From Spirochaetia bacterium (GTDB taxonomy: Bacteria; Spirochaetota; Spirochaetia; Sphaerochaetales; Sphaerochaetaceae), in contig JAKVOU010000001.1 in assembly GCA_022482625.1 (NCBI GenBank), positions 3,086,784 to 3,150,783 on the forward strand: a stretch of 64,000 nucleotides of DNA. The letters are read 5' to 3'. Below, one piece after another: positions 34,316-43,491 of this stretch. The first letter of the stretch is position 1; the number at the start of each line of letters is the position of its first letter. Position numbers and translations under genes: made by a program. A model generated the notes under the pieces. That model was not told the origin of the DNA and made no database searches. It worked only from the letters and a program-made list of their open reading frames with translations.

Positions 34316-36061
34316 ATGGTAAATGTAAAAATAGACGGAATTCCAGTAGAAGTGGAGGAAGGAACGAGTGTATTGAATGCGGCCAAGAAAGCCGGTGTTC
34401 GTATTCCGACCCTTTGCTATCATCCGGATCTTGTTCCTTTTGCTTCCTGCGGCATGTGTATCTGCAAGCAGGAAGGCAAAGCCAAGATTATTCGTGCGTG
34501 TTCGACTCCTGTCAATGAAGGTTTGAGCGTCATTACCAATGATCCCGAACTTTTTGAAGTCAGGAAGACGATCCTTGAGCTCATGTTGAGCAATCACCCA
34601 TCCTCATGCTTGACTTGTATAAGGAACGGTAATTGTGAGCTCCAGACTCTTGCTGCCGAATTTGGCATCAGGGAGCAGCCGTTTGAAGTCAGGCTCACTA
34701 CCAAGCCGAAGGATACTTCGACTCCTTCTTTGGTGCTTGATCCATCAAAGTGCATCAAGTGTGGTCGCTGTGTACAGGTCTGCCAGGATCTTCAGGGGGT
34801 ATTTGCTCTTGAATTCATCGGTCGTGGTGATAGTACATGTATGGCTCCTGCTGCGATGCTGAAACTTGCTGACAGTCCTTGTGTAAAATGCGGACAGTGT
34901 GCTGCCCATTGCCCTGTCGGTGCCATCTATGAAAAGGATGAAACCGATTTGCTCAGGGCAGCAGTTGCTGATCCTGACAAGAAAGTCGTGGTACAGATGG
35001 CACCGGCTACGCGTGTCGGTATTTCTGAAGAGTTCGGCTATAAACCTGGTACCATATCGACTGGCAAGATGTATGCAGCATTGAGAAAACTGGGTTGTGA
35101 TGTGGTCTTTGATACCAATTTCAGTGCAGACCTTACTATTATGGAGGAAGGCAGTGAATTGGTGAAACGGTTGACTACCAAAGGTAGTGTGCTGCCACAG
35201 TTTACTTCCTGCTGTCCTGCATGGGTTGATTATGTTGAAAAATACTATCCTGATCTGATGGAGAATCTTTCGACAGCAAAGTCACCTATGATGATGCAGG
35301 GAGCTGTTACAAAGACCTACTATGCAGAAGCTAGCAAAACCGATCCATCCAAGATCTTCAGTGTCGCAATCATGCCCTGTACTGCCAAGAAAGCAGAACG
35401 GATAAGAGATGACAACATGAAGGTATCTGGGTACAGCGATGTGGATTTGGTTCTTACGACGCGTGAACTTGCTCGGATGATCAGAACTGCAGGAATTGAT
35501 TTTGAAGCACTTCCTGAAGAGAACGCTGACAGCCCGATCGGTGAGTACAGCGGCGCAGGAACTATTTTCGGCAATACCGGCGGTGTTATGGAAGCTGCCA
35601 TCAGAACAGCCTATAATCTTGTTACCAACGAGGAACTGGACAATGTTGAAGTGGAATCCGTGCGTGGTATGGATAACTTCAGAACCGGAGAAGTTGATAT
35701 CAAGGGTACCAAGGTCAGAGTTGCCGTCGTACATGGGTTGTCCAATGCAAAGCAGGTCTGTGATGAGATCCGCGCTGCAAAGGCTGCCGGGAAACAGGCT
35801 CCATATGAGTTTATTGAAGTCATGGCCTGTCGTGGCGGTTGTATCGCAGGCGGTGGACAGCCGTATGGTGCAGACGATACTGTCAGGCAGGAGCGTATCG
35901 ATGGCCTCTATGAGGATGATGAGCAGTCAAGTGTGAGACGTTCTCATGAAAATCCATCGATCAAGAAGATCTACGCTGAGTATCTTGATAGTCCATTGTC
36001 AGAAAAGGCACATCATCTGCTTCATACAACCTATGAGGAGATTCCTGTGTACAAGGCCTGA
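34316..36061 (+). CDS. hydA: [FeFe] hydrogenase catalytic subunit (HydA/HndD, trimeric A3 type)
   Basis: This 581-residue subunit makes or uses H2. It has an N-terminal [2Fe-2S] domain (SCGMCICKQ), a His/Cys cluster site (HPSSCLTCIRNGNC), two [4Fe-4S] motifs (CIKCGRCVQVC, CVKCGQCAAHCP) and the H-cluster motifs FTSCCPAWVDY, MPCTAKKAE and MACRGGCIAGGGQP. All H-cluster cysteines are present. There is no C-terminal extra [2Fe-2S] domain of the sort seen in the Thermotoga enzyme. The maturases HydE, HydF and HydG are not in the window. A strong terminator follows. Confidence 0.96.
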   Translation: MVNVKIDGIPVEVEEGTSVLNAAKKAGVRIPTLCYHPDLVPFASCGMCICKQEGKAKIIRACSTPVNEGLSVITNDPELFEVRKTILELMLSNHPSSCLTCIRNGNCELQTLAAEFGIREQPFEVRLTTKPKDTSTPSLVLDPSKCIKCGRCVQVCQDLQGVFALEFIGRGDSTCMAPAAMLKLADSPCVKCGQCAAHCPVGAIYEKDETDLLRAAVADPDKKVVVQMAPATRVGISEEFGYKPGTISTGKMYAALRKLGCDVVFDTNFSADLTIMEEGSELVKRLTTKGSVLPQFTSCCPAWVDYVEKYYPDLMENLSTAKSPMMMQGAVTKTYYAEASKTDPSKIFSVAIMPCTAKKAERIRDDNMKVSGYSDVDLVLTTRELARMIRTAGIDFEALPEENADSPIGEYSGAGTIFGNTGGVMEAAIRTAYNLVTNEELDNVEVESVRGMDNFRTGEVDIKGTKVRVAVVHGLSNAKQVCDEIRAAKAAGKQAPYEFIEVMACRGGCIAGGGQPYGADDTVRQERIDGLYEDDEQSSVRRSHENPSIKKIYAEYLDSPLSEKAHHLLHTTYEEIPVYKA

Positions 36062-36077
36062 ACGGTCTGATTTACGA

Positions 36078-36113
36078 GGTCCGATTCCTAAAAGAGGGAG
36101 TCGGACTTTTTTT
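36078..36113 (+). terminator. Terminator of the hydrogenase operon
   Basis: Stem GTCCGA (36079-36084)/TCGGAC (36101-36106), extended inward by TCC/GGA, followed by seven T residues. Confidence 0.9.
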
Positions 36114-36263
36114 GCTTTTTATTTGCTTGATTGGGTAAAGTTCCTGTGTCAAAATGATCCCTTTTCCAAAAGGGAGTTCACGAATTGCCTGATAGGTGAT
36201 ATCATAAAAAGATATTGTTGCCATTTTAACTGATGGGTAGCATAACCTGAATCCGAGGTGTGT

Positions 36264-36710
36264 ATGAGACTAAAGAATACGTTGAATCCAAATCTTGTAA
36301 AGATTGGATTGGAAGGTACAGGAAAGGAAGAAATTATCAGGGAGTTGCTAGGTCTATTGAAAGCTGATGGAAAGCTTGGTGATATCGAGAAGGCCTTTGC
36401 AGATGTGATGGAACGAGAAGCAAAAATGTCAACGGGCATACAGCACGGGGTAGCGATTCCCCATGCAAAGACTTCAGAAGTGAAGGAACTTGTTGCCTGT
36501 ATTGGTATCAAAAAAGAAGGTGTTGACTTTGCTTCCTTGGATGGGAAGCCAAGTGAATTGTTCATCATGACATTGTCCCCGAAAGACCGTATCGGTCCGC
36601 ATGTACAGTTTCTTGCTGAGATCAGCAGAATAATTAAGAAAGAAGAGGCCAGAACGCAATTGTTGGAGGCAACAACAGTTCAAGAAGTGCTATCAGTCTT
36701 TGGTTTGTAA
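36264..36710 (+). CDS. PTS IIA domain protein, PtsN/fructose type (copy 1)
   Basis: This 148-residue single-domain EIIA of the fructose/mannitol (PtsN) family has its phosphorylatable His in GVAIPHAKT near residue 66. No IIB or IIC gene is nearby. It is followed 18 bases later by a Kef/NapA-type cation antiporter, and together they look like an operon. PtsN-type proteins regulate potassium and other transport by direct binding, so this copy may adjust the antiporter according to PTS phosphorylation. The ATG at 36264 has GAGGTG 5 bases upstream. A close paralogue is encoded at 40690. Confidence 0.85.
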   Translation: MRLKNTLNPNLVKIGLEGTGKEEIIRELLGLLKADGKLGDIEKAFADVMEREAKMSTGIQHGVAIPHAKTSEVKELVACIGIKKEGVDFASLDGKPSELFIMTLSPKDRIGPHVQFLAEISRIIKKEEARTQLLEATTVQEVLSVFGL

Positions 36711-36728
36711 AAAAGGAAGGAGTTTCGT

Positions 36729-38357
36729 ATGTCTGAAAGAATGATGGTGCTTGTGCTCCAATTGGGTGTCATTCTTATCGTTTCTAAATTTGTCGGATAT
36801 GTTTTTTCACGGTATCTCAGGCAACCCAAGGTCCTGGGTGAGCTGGTTGCCGGAATGTTGATAGGCCCTTACTTGCTGGGGTCGATACCTCTGGGAAGCT
36901 TTGGGCCGCTGTTTCCCTTGATAACGGATTCAACAATACCCGTTTCGGCTGAATTATATGCCATATCGACATTGGGATCCATATTCTTGCTTTTTGATTC
37001 TGGATTGGAAACGGATTTGCCGACATTTCTCAGGTTCAGCGGCAAAGCAACGGTTGTTGGTTTCGGAGGCGTAATATTGTCTTTTCTCCTGGGAGACGGA
37101 ATCACCTATCTGCTTTGTAGTGATGTGCACTCTGTGCTGGCACCTGAGGCTATGTTCCTTGGGACAGTCTGTACTGCTACCAGTATCGGTATTACGGCAA
37201 GAATCTTGGGAGAAACGAAAAAAATCGGTACACCTGAAGGTGTGACAATCATGGCTGCAGCAGTACTTGATGATGTTATTTCCATTGTATTGCTTTCCGT
37301 TGTAGTTGGCGTAGCATCTGTTGAGATGAATGGAGGAGCAATACAATGGAGTGTCATAGGCTCTGTTGCAGTACGGGCAATTGCATTCTGGCTGGCTTGT
37401 ATGGTAGCTGGTATCATTATTGCCCCTTTTTATACAAAAGGAATGAAAAGGTTCCATTCTTTACCATTGATCAGTGAAATCTCTTTTGGTATTGCGCTCT
37501 TACTTGCTGGCTTTTCTGAAATGGCAGGTCTTGCCATGATTATCGGTGCTTATATTACCGGTCTTGCTCTTAGCCAGACAGATGTCGCACATAGTATCAG
37601 TACGAGAATGCAATCTGTCGGAGAATTCTTCGTGCCGGTTTTCTTTGCTGTAATGGGAATGATGGTCAACTTTGATGCTTTGAAATCTGTTTTTGGCTTT
37701 GCTTTGATCTTTTCCTTGATTGCATTCCTTGGAAAACTCTTGGGATGTGGATTGCCCTCCCTGCTTGTAGGATTCAATTTGCGAGGGGCACTGCGTATTG
37801 GAACAGGAATGTTGCCTAGGGGAGAAGTAACTCTCATTGTAGCTGGTATCGGCCTTGCTTCCGGTGCAATTGCGCATGATATGTTCGGTGTTGCTGTCAT
37901 GACTATGTTGGTAGCTTCCATTGCCGCTCCTCCGTTGCTGATTGAAGCATTCAAGGGCGGAGAAAGTGGCTATCGTAAGAGCCTGCAGCGGCCAGAGCAG
38001 AAAGACAGGGTCTCGATTGAACTTGAATTCCCTACTACGCGGATTGCTGAATTCTTTACTGAGTCGTTGATTGCAAGTTTCATTCAGGAAGGTTTCTTTA
38101 CCTCCAGCATTGAATCTGTTGACCCGACATGGCAGATTAGAAAAGAAAATACGGTTCTTTTGTTGAAGTTGCTTAAGGGCAAAGAAGATTCCTGTATGGT
38201 TTCAATAGGCTGTGGTGCAGAAGATCAGGACTTTGTTCGGTTGATGATGGTTGATGCCATGGCTGATTTCAGTGATTTTGCCCAAACTGTTTCTTCGATG
38301 AAAAATGAAGAGATGATGAGTGCAAAGCTCTTGATGCAGATGTTTGACGAAGCATAA
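36729..38357 (+). CDS. Cation:proton antiporter (CPA2 family)
   Basis: This 542-residue inner-membrane protein has about twelve hydrophobic segments in residues 1-400. They include the paired acidic residues in AAVLDDVISIVLLS that mark CPA2 exchangers. A cytoplasmic C-terminal region of about 140 residues lacks the RCK/TrkA-N pattern of Kef proteins. It should exchange Na+ or K+ for H+. The pairing with an EIIA protein suggests metabolic control. The AGGAG ribosome site is good. A long hairpin without a T-run follows at 38370. Confidence 0.87.
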   Translation: MSERMMVLVLQLGVILIVSKFVGYVFSRYLRQPKVLGELVAGMLIGPYLLGSIPLGSFGPLFPLITDSTIPVSAELYAISTLGSIFLLFDSGLETDLPTFLRFSGKATVVGFGGVILSFLLGDGITYLLCSDVHSVLAPEAMFLGTVCTATSIGITARILGETKKIGTPEGVTIMAAAVLDDVISIVLLSVVVGVASVEMNGGAIQWSVIGSVAVRAIAFWLACMVAGIIIAPFYTKGMKRFHSLPLISEISFGIALLLAGFSEMAGLAMIIGAYITGLALSQTDVAHSISTRMQSVGEFFVPVFFAVMGMMVNFDALKSVFGFALIFSLIAFLGKLLGCGLPSLLVGFNLRGALRIGTGMLPRGEVTLIVAGIGLASGAIAHDMFGVAVMTMLVASIAAPPLLIEAFKGGESGYRKSLQRPEQKDRVSIELEFPTTRIAEFFTESLIASFIQEGFFTSSIESVDPTWQIRKENTVLLLKLLKGKEDSCMVSIGCGAEDQDFVRLMMVDAMADFSDFAQTVSSMKNEEMMSAKLLMQMFDEA

Positions 38358-38369
38358 GAACCGACGGTA

Positions 38370-38399
38370 AGCTTGCCGCGACCTAGGGCCGGGCAAGCT
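38370..38399. terminator. Hairpin between convergent antiporter and lipoprotein genes
   Basis: An 8-bp stem AGCTTGCC/GGCAAGCT has a 14-base loop. It has no T-run on either strand, so it may act with Rho or as an mRNA-stabilising end. Confidence 0.5.
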
Positions 38400-38415
38400 G
38401 TCTAATCAGGTCTTT

Positions 38416-40488
38416 TTATCTGTTCATCCTGCAGATAACTATCTTTGCATCATCCTCGCTGGTCAGAATCATAAGGTCATGGGTATAACTGAATGACAGA
38501 TCTGATGGACAGAAGTCTCCTAGCTCTGTCGTGGCAATATAATTCAAAGTCGGAGCCTCCAAATCATCAAGGTCATCATCTTCAATGGCAAAGCAATGTA
38601 TTGCATTGCTTTCATTGCTTAAGGCATACAGATATTTTGGATCTGATCCTGTTGTGTCTGGAGCCCAGTCTAGGTGGATGACTTTGCCCAATTTCGGAAT
38701 GCCTTCGTTGTTGCTTGTGTAAGAATGCTTTATTGAAACAGCAAGAGGAGATGTACTGGTCTTGACCAACACATCAATCCCATCTGCAGTACCTACAAAT
38801 GCAGATGTATTGCTGATCGGCAAAGTACATAAAGCCGAAAAATCAGGATATGCAACCGGTGCCGCCAGCTGTGTCAGGCGAAGGTCTCCGTTTACATCAA
38901 TGTCCATCGTGAAATATGTGTCACTGACTGTTGCAACAGAATGACCGAGTGGACTTGAAGCGCCTTGCAAAGGACCTCCGTCCTTACATGTTTTGTAGGT
39001 ATGGCATACAAGCTGGAGAGTAGAATTGAATTCATCCTGGTCTGTAGCATCAAGGGAAAATTTCATCAGATAGTTTGCGCCATATCCGATGACCCATATT
39101 CCTTCGTCGCCATTATAGGCAAGATCTCCGGCTCCGCAGGTATATACCTTTCCATTGTACGAATAAGACAACAGATGCTTGTATTTCAATACAAGGTTAT
39201 CGTTGGCAAATTGGTAGACATATAGGGTGTTTGTAGTAGTCTCGCTTATAGCCAGCAGACTGAGCGAATCAAAATATAACATGTCGGTAACTTTTCCCAA
39301 AGGCAGGGCACTGCTGTTCGAGAATGTTTTGATGACGTCCAGGGTATTTCCAACAAATCTACAAAGTTGCAATGTCTTGTTTGAACCGGAATAAACCAAG
39401 AATCTGTTGTCTGGCAGGAATGTTACTGTTTCATGCCCGCCAAGCTTGAGATTGCTGTTGCTCTGGTCAAAGGTCTCAATGACCTGTGGAGTTTGCAAAG
39501 GCGTGTCCAAGGTAGTAATGAAAGTCTTGGTCGTTGAGGCAGAAGCTCCCAGGGCAGGTCTTTCGACTACGGCATCCAGCCGGTGTTTTCCAAGTTTTGG
39601 AGTAAGGGAACAGGTTGTTCCTGAAGTTGTATATTTGCCATCAAGATACCAATTTGTCGTGGAATCAGTAGGTATAGGATAACCTAGTTCACTGGAAAGT
39701 GAAGCTGTTATGGTTTGTCCGAAAAGGACTGAGTCTTCGATTCCTTCAATGCTATAGGACAGTGGTACGCCTGATTTGTCTATCAATTGCAATGATGAGT
39801 CTTGTGTCGGCAATTTGTCCAAGTTGAAATCAATGGCTCCGTTGCTGGTCTTGCTTTGGACTATCCTGATAGCTTCGACTCCGCCGGCAACCGAAATATC
39901 ATTGTCTTTCAGAGTTGCTGTTACCGTATAGGAACCTGCATTCCATGTTGCACGGTACTGTGCAGTACCTCCGGTACCATCAAAGGCTGTCGGTTCGATT
40001 GTTTCTTCATTGCCGTCTTGGTATTTTTTCTGTAATACCAATGCGGGTGACTTGACGCAGGAGGCATCCCAGTTGAAGTCAATTTGTACATCACCTCTTC
40101 CGACAAGAGTATCCAGTTCGATTCTTGCGATTATCGGATCATTGCCAAGTTGTACAGCTTTTGTCCCTTGGATGATGGATAAACCATTTTCATTCTTTCC
40201 TGTTGCAGTAATGGTCCATCTACCGATCTTAAGACCTTTCAGCTGTACTTTTGTCTTGCTGGTCTCTATGGTAATGTGGTCATCTGCCGTAGGACCTGTA
40301 CATTCAACTGTATACTGTTCGATATTGAGTGGTGTTGATTGCGGTAGTATTGACCTTGCTGCTGCAGCTGTTTCCTGGGTCAATTCCAATTCGATGTCTG
40401 ATGTCTTTGGATTCTGATTACAACTTATGAAGGCAAATGCCGACAGGGCAATCATGCATAGGGGAATGATTTTCTTTTTATGTTCCAT
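38416..40488 (-). CDS. Large lipoprotein with probable C-terminal beta-propeller
   Basis: This 690-residue protein has a lipoprotein signal (ending AFISC, with Cys near residue 23). It continues with Ig-like, beta-rich segments to about residue 330 (TSKTKVQLKGLKIGRWTITA and similar). The C-terminal half has repeated blocks of the form 'value then displayed string' (FLPDNRFLVYSGSNKTLQLC, DMLYFDSLSLLAISETTTNT), suggesting a beta-propeller. No catalytic residue was seen. It is likely exposed at the outer membrane or in the periplasm. A binding or structural role is a guess. GGAGG precedes the ATG. It is transcribed alone. Confidence 0.65.
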   Translation of the reverse strand: MEHKKKIIPLCMIALSAFAFISCNQNPKTSDIELELTQETAAAARSILPQSTPLNIEQYTVECTGPTADDHITIETSKTKVQLKGLKIGRWTITATGKNENGLSIIQGTKAVQLGNDPIIARIELDTLVGRGDVQIDFNWDASCVKSPALVLQKKYQDGNEETIEPTAFDGTGGTAQYRATWNAGSYTVTATLKDNDISVAGGVEAIRIVQSKTSNGAIDFNLDKLPTQDSSLQLIDKSGVPLSYSIEGIEDSVLFGQTITASLSSELGYPIPTDSTTNWYLDGKYTTSGTTCSLTPKLGKHRLDAVVERPALGASASTTKTFITTLDTPLQTPQVIETFDQSNSNLKLGGHETVTFLPDNRFLVYSGSNKTLQLCRFVGNTLDVIKTFSNSSALPLGKVTDMLYFDSLSLLAISETTTNTLYVYQFANDNLVLKYKHLLSYSYNGKVYTCGAGDLAYNGDEGIWVIGYGANYLMKFSLDATDQDEFNSTLQLVCHTYKTCKDGGPLQGASSPLGHSVATVSDTYFTMDIDVNGDLRLTQLAAPVAYPDFSALCTLPISNTSAFVGTADGIDVLVKTSTSPLAVSIKHSYTSNNEGIPKLGKVIHLDWAPDTTGSDPKYLYALSNESNAIHCFAIEDDDLDDLEAPTLNYIATTELGDFCPSDLSFSYTHDLMILTSEDDAKIVICRMNR

Positions 40489-40677
40489 ATGAACCTCCTT
40501 CCCTTATATGCAGATTCGCGGTCACATCTGTTTGGCTGTTTCTTCTCCCTTTGTTGTTTGATTGCAGTAGAACGATATATATCTATTTTGTATATAAGCA
40601 GATACCTGAAGTGTTCGAAACTGCTTTCAAATTGGTATTGGTGCAGATGTGATATGGAAAAGGGGAAAGCTTTATGT

Positions 40678-40683
40678 TATGAT
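40678..40683 (+). promoter_or_regulatory. Extended -10 directly before the second IIA gene
   Basis: TATGAT preceded by TG (TGTTATGAT) lies 6 bases before the ATG at 40690. The -35 is poor and there is no ribosome site, so the transcript may be leaderless. Confidence 0.45.
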
Positions 40684-40689
40684 GGCCGT

Positions 40690-41145
40690 ATGAAACTGAA
40701 TGAAATTTTGAGTGTACCATTGATATCAGTTGATTTGAAGGCAACTGACAAAGAGGGTGTTCTGGAAGAACTGCTGGATCTTCTTTGTTCCAGTGGTAAA
40801 GTACATGACCGTACCCTTGCTCTCCGCCTGTTGCAGGAACGTGAGGAAAAGATGTCTACAGGTCTCCAGGATGGAATTGCGATTCCTCATGCGAAGACCG
40901 ATGCCGTACAGGAACTTATTGCCTGCATCGGTATAAAAAAAGAAGGCTTGGATTTTTTATCGGCTGACGGTAAGCCGGCAAAAATTTTTGTCATGGCGTT
41001 GTCTCCCTCTGATTGTGTAAGCCAGCATCTGAAGTTTCTGGCAGATATCGGTGCTGTACTCAGTGTACCGCTCAACCGTAAGAAGTTGCTTAGGGCCAGT
41101 TCTCCTGAGCAGGTACTTTCGGTTTTTCTAGGACTTCCGAATTGA
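40690..41145 (+). CDS. PTS IIA domain protein, PtsN/fructose type (copy 2)
   Basis: This 151-residue EIIA has the active His in GIAIPHAKT. It is a clear paralogue of the 36264 protein, sharing EREEKMSTGLQ-like and ACIGIKKEG segments. The two genes lie 4 kb apart on either side of a lipoprotein gene. Its stop overlaps a TTG start of a small membrane protein. No sugar-specific IIB/IIC partners are visible, so a regulatory role is more likely than sugar transport. Frames further upstream (40480, 40654) lack ribosome sites and conservation. Confidence 0.85.
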   Translation: MKLNEILSVPLISVDLKATDKEGVLEELLDLLCSSGKVHDRTLALRLLQEREEKMSTGLQDGIAIPHAKTDAVQELIACIGIKKEGLDFLSADGKPAKIFVMALSPSDCVSQHLKFLADIGAVLSVPLNRKKLLRASSPEQVLSVFLGLPN

Positions 41146-41702
41146 AATATCTGCTTCAGTTTATGATGCTTGCATCTGGTTTTGTCATTATATTTGTCCC
41201 TAGGGAAGTCATTGGTCGAATATGGTATTTTATGTTTTTCCCTTTGCTGGCTTTGTGCGGTTTTCTATATGTCCGTCTGATGTTTCAAGTCGGAGACAAG
41301 GAAGTCACAAAGGTTTTGAATAGCAAGCCTGTTTTTTCATTTCCCTGTGGAAGAGCTTCTTCCGTTGATAGACAGATTGCAGAAAAGGGACGATTGGCTG
41401 TCAATGATGACAAAATTTACTTTATAACGAAAAGGAATGGAAAACTGGTAATAGCCTTTGAGGAGAAAATCAAGGATTTGGATGGATTTTCCGTAGGTAC
41501 ATTCAAGGATGAGCAGACTGGTTTCTTTTTCCATAAGGGGAAGGAAGAATTCGGTTTCAGCTGCAGGCAGGTTGATAAAGTTCGGGACAGGCTGGTCCAA
41601 GCTCTTGGCTGGGAAGATGAGGTTCCTTTCCATGGTGATGTTTCTGTAGGGGATGATGCTGCGACAGCTCCCGTTTTCGGTGATGATGACATTGACAATT
41701 GA
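41142..41702 (+). CDS. Membrane-anchored protein of unknown function, PH-like soluble part
   Basis: This 186-residue protein was not recognised. Two hydrophobic segments occupy residues about 3-50 (FMMLASGFVIIFVP, WYFMFFPLLALCGFLYV). They are followed by a beta-rich domain (GRLAVNDDKIYFITKRNGKLVIAF, shortened in this quote) that resembles a PH-like fold, and by an acidic tail. It starts with TTG at 41142, inside the stop of the IIA gene (TTGA), with AGGA 8 bases upstream. It is therefore coupled to the EIIA protein and may be its membrane-bound target. That link is inference from position only. Confidence 0.5.
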   Translation: MKYLLQFMMLASGFVIIFVPREVIGRIWYFMFFPLLALCGFLYVRLMFQVGDKEVTKVLNSKPVFSFPCGRASSVDRQIAEKGRLAVNDDKIYFITKRNGKLVIAFEEKIKDLDGFSVGTFKDEQTGFFFHKGKEEFGFSCRQVDKVRDRLVQALGWEDEVPFHGDVSVGDDAATAPVFGDDDIDN

Positions 41703-41730
41703 TTGCTGATTATCTGCAATATATTGATGA

Positions 41731-41759
41731 AATCTGGTAGAGATACCGGATTTTTTTTC
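41731..41759 (+). terminator. Terminator of the second IIA operon
   Basis: An 8-bp stem ATCTGGTA/TACCGGAT (one G-T pair) with loop GAGA, followed by a T-run. Confidence 0.88.
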
Positions 41760-41887
41760 TTTATGTCAACAGGAAGCTTGTTTCTTTTCCTTAGTAGGAT
41801 GAGTGCTGATTACCGGGGCCATAAGTCTCGTGATTAAGTCGAAAACTAGGGAGTGTGCATAATTTATTTTAATGTACGTAATGATTC

Positions 41888-42463
41888 ATGAGAATAAAAA
41901 AGCATCTGATTGCTAAGATCTACATCCTGTTGCTTTGCCTTTTTCCTTGTGCCGGGCAAGCCTTTGCTGAAAGTCGTATGGCTCATTTTTCCATTGCGGC
42001 TGACGTGGCCTATACAGATCCTTTCATAAGCAAGCTTGTCTATAACCATGTCTGTGCCACGGTGAACCTTGACAAAAATTTTTCATTACGGGTTCCCCTT
42101 GTCTATGCTATTTCGTTGGATGACAGGGACGTTTCCTTGCTGTCAAGCGGTGTGCAACTTGATTATTATCCATTTCAGTTGCCGTTGTTCATTTCCTTGT
42201 CAATGGTCGATGTCGCATATCTTTTCGGTATAGATGCACCGTTGGAACGTCTGCAGTACTTGGATGAAGTTGCTATCGGTTATCACTGGGATATTTCTGA
42301 TGGTTTTTTCGTTGAACCTGCTGTAGTGCTGTTTGATCCCAGTGGTGTCTATGCTGATGCCTATGAAGCAGTTACCGAAAGCTTCGGTGATTTTCCAAAG
42401 ATAAGATTTGAACTTCATATAGGATTCAATCTATTTGATTTTCCTGAAGAAAGAAAACAGTAA
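41888..42463 (+). CDS. Small exported protein, probable outer-membrane barrel
   Basis: This 191-residue protein has a clear signal peptide (KIYILLLCLFPCAGQAFAES). Its mature part alternates hydrophobic and polar residues in possible beta strands (FSLRVPLVYAISL, YYPFQLPLFISLSMVD). It was not matched to a family. Acidic and aromatic residues are common, as in small spirochaete outer-membrane barrels of the OmpW/OmpA-barrel size. It does not end in Phe. It lies just after a terminator, so it has its own promoter, which is not obvious in sequence. Confidence 0.5.
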   Translation: MRIKKHLIAKIYILLLCLFPCAGQAFAESRMAHFSIAADVAYTDPFISKLVYNHVCATVNLDKNFSLRVPLVYAISLDDRDVSLLSSGVQLDYYPFQLPLFISLSMVDVAYLFGIDAPLERLQYLDEVAIGYHWDISDGFFVEPAVVLFDPSGVYADAYEAVTESFGDFPKIRFELHIGFNLFDFPEERKQ

Positions 42464-42569
42464 ATGTGGCAGGTCCTCATCAGGTAAGGGGTACCTTGGA
42501 ATACTGATGTCGCTTGTAAGCAAAAGGAGGTAGACGGCAGGAGCCGAGGGTGTCCTGTCGGAGCAATGT

Positions 42570-43433
42570 ATGAAAAAAATGACAAGGAACATCTTCAGTT
42601 GGATACTGGTAGGGATGTTGGTTTTCGTGTTAAGCGGTTGTTCCCAAGGCTGGGATGAAACCTTGAAGCCTCGGATAAGTGATGAGGAGCTTCTTCCTGC
42701 AGTTGAAAGAATCGTCGATGAACAACTTGATCAGGTATTGCCTTTCCTTGACGTACAGACCCGTGACAGCCTGAAAAGTTCAGATGATGAGGAACTTACA
42801 GGCAAGAAGGTGGTCGAGGAAACACTTGGAGAAAGCAATGGACATGCCTATCTTCAGTTTTGCTATGATGTTGCCTATACGCAGGATGGTGATATCGAAG
42901 AATTCGTTGAGAATGCAAAGCAACTGTTGCCAGAGGAAGAAGCCTCAGAGTTAGATGAGAAGGTTGAAGAAACAAAGGCTGTACTGGAAAGTAACTTTGA
43001 AGATGTAGGAAGAGGAGTGCCGCCTAGCCAGAGGGCTGCGTTCAATAAAGATGTAAGGCGTCTGGTCGTGAGGACATTGGTCTTGTTTGTAGCCGGAATG
43101 GTATATTCTGCTATTCCCACGACAATGTTCTGGGGAAAGGTCTCGGCGGCATCAGCAATTGCAGTAGCTGCCGGAGTTGTATCGTGTACAATCATGAACC
43201 TGTACCAATACTATAAGTATGGAGGTGATATGGATGAGTCATTCGGTGTCTGGATGAAAGAAGTTTCCACAGAACCGGAAATAGCTTATGCGATGGCGAG
43301 CTCAATCATAACGATGGGTAAGACCCTTCATCGAAGTTCCGTTGTAACAGGGATTTCAATATGCGTGTTTTCGCTTTATAATGTACTGGATATGGTAAAG
43401 GACTTGCTCAAAAAATATACGTTTACGAGTTGA
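42570..43433 (+). CDS. Lipoprotein of unknown function with membrane segments
   Basis: This 287-residue protein has a lipobox (VFVLSGC, Cys near 24), then an acidic helical region to about 150 (LLPEEEASELDEKVEETKA). Three hydrophobic stretches follow (VRTLVLFVAGMVYSAIP, AASAIAVAAGVVSCTIM, VVTGISICVFSLYNVLD). A lipoprotein with internal hydrophobic helices is unusual, and the family is not recognised. The ATG at 42570 has GGAG 6 bases upstream. It sits in a run of envelope genes ahead of pepT. Confidence 0.5.
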   Translation: MKKMTRNIFSWILVGMLVFVLSGCSQGWDETLKPRISDEELLPAVERIVDEQLDQVLPFLDVQTRDSLKSSDDEELTGKKVVEETLGESNGHAYLQFCYDVAYTQDGDIEEFVENAKQLLPEEEASELDEKVEETKAVLESNFEDVGRGVPPSQRAAFNKDVRRLVVRTLVLFVAGMVYSAIPTTMFWGKVSAASAIAVAAGVVSCTIMNLYQYYKYGGDMDESFGVWMKEVSTEPEIAYAMASSIITMGKTLHRSSVVTGISICVFSLYNVLDMVKDLLKKYTFTS

Positions 43434-43491
43434 ATATGGATATGTTCCGTTGTCCTGGAAGCTTAGCCTTTGCCTGTCTTAGGAGTATGGA

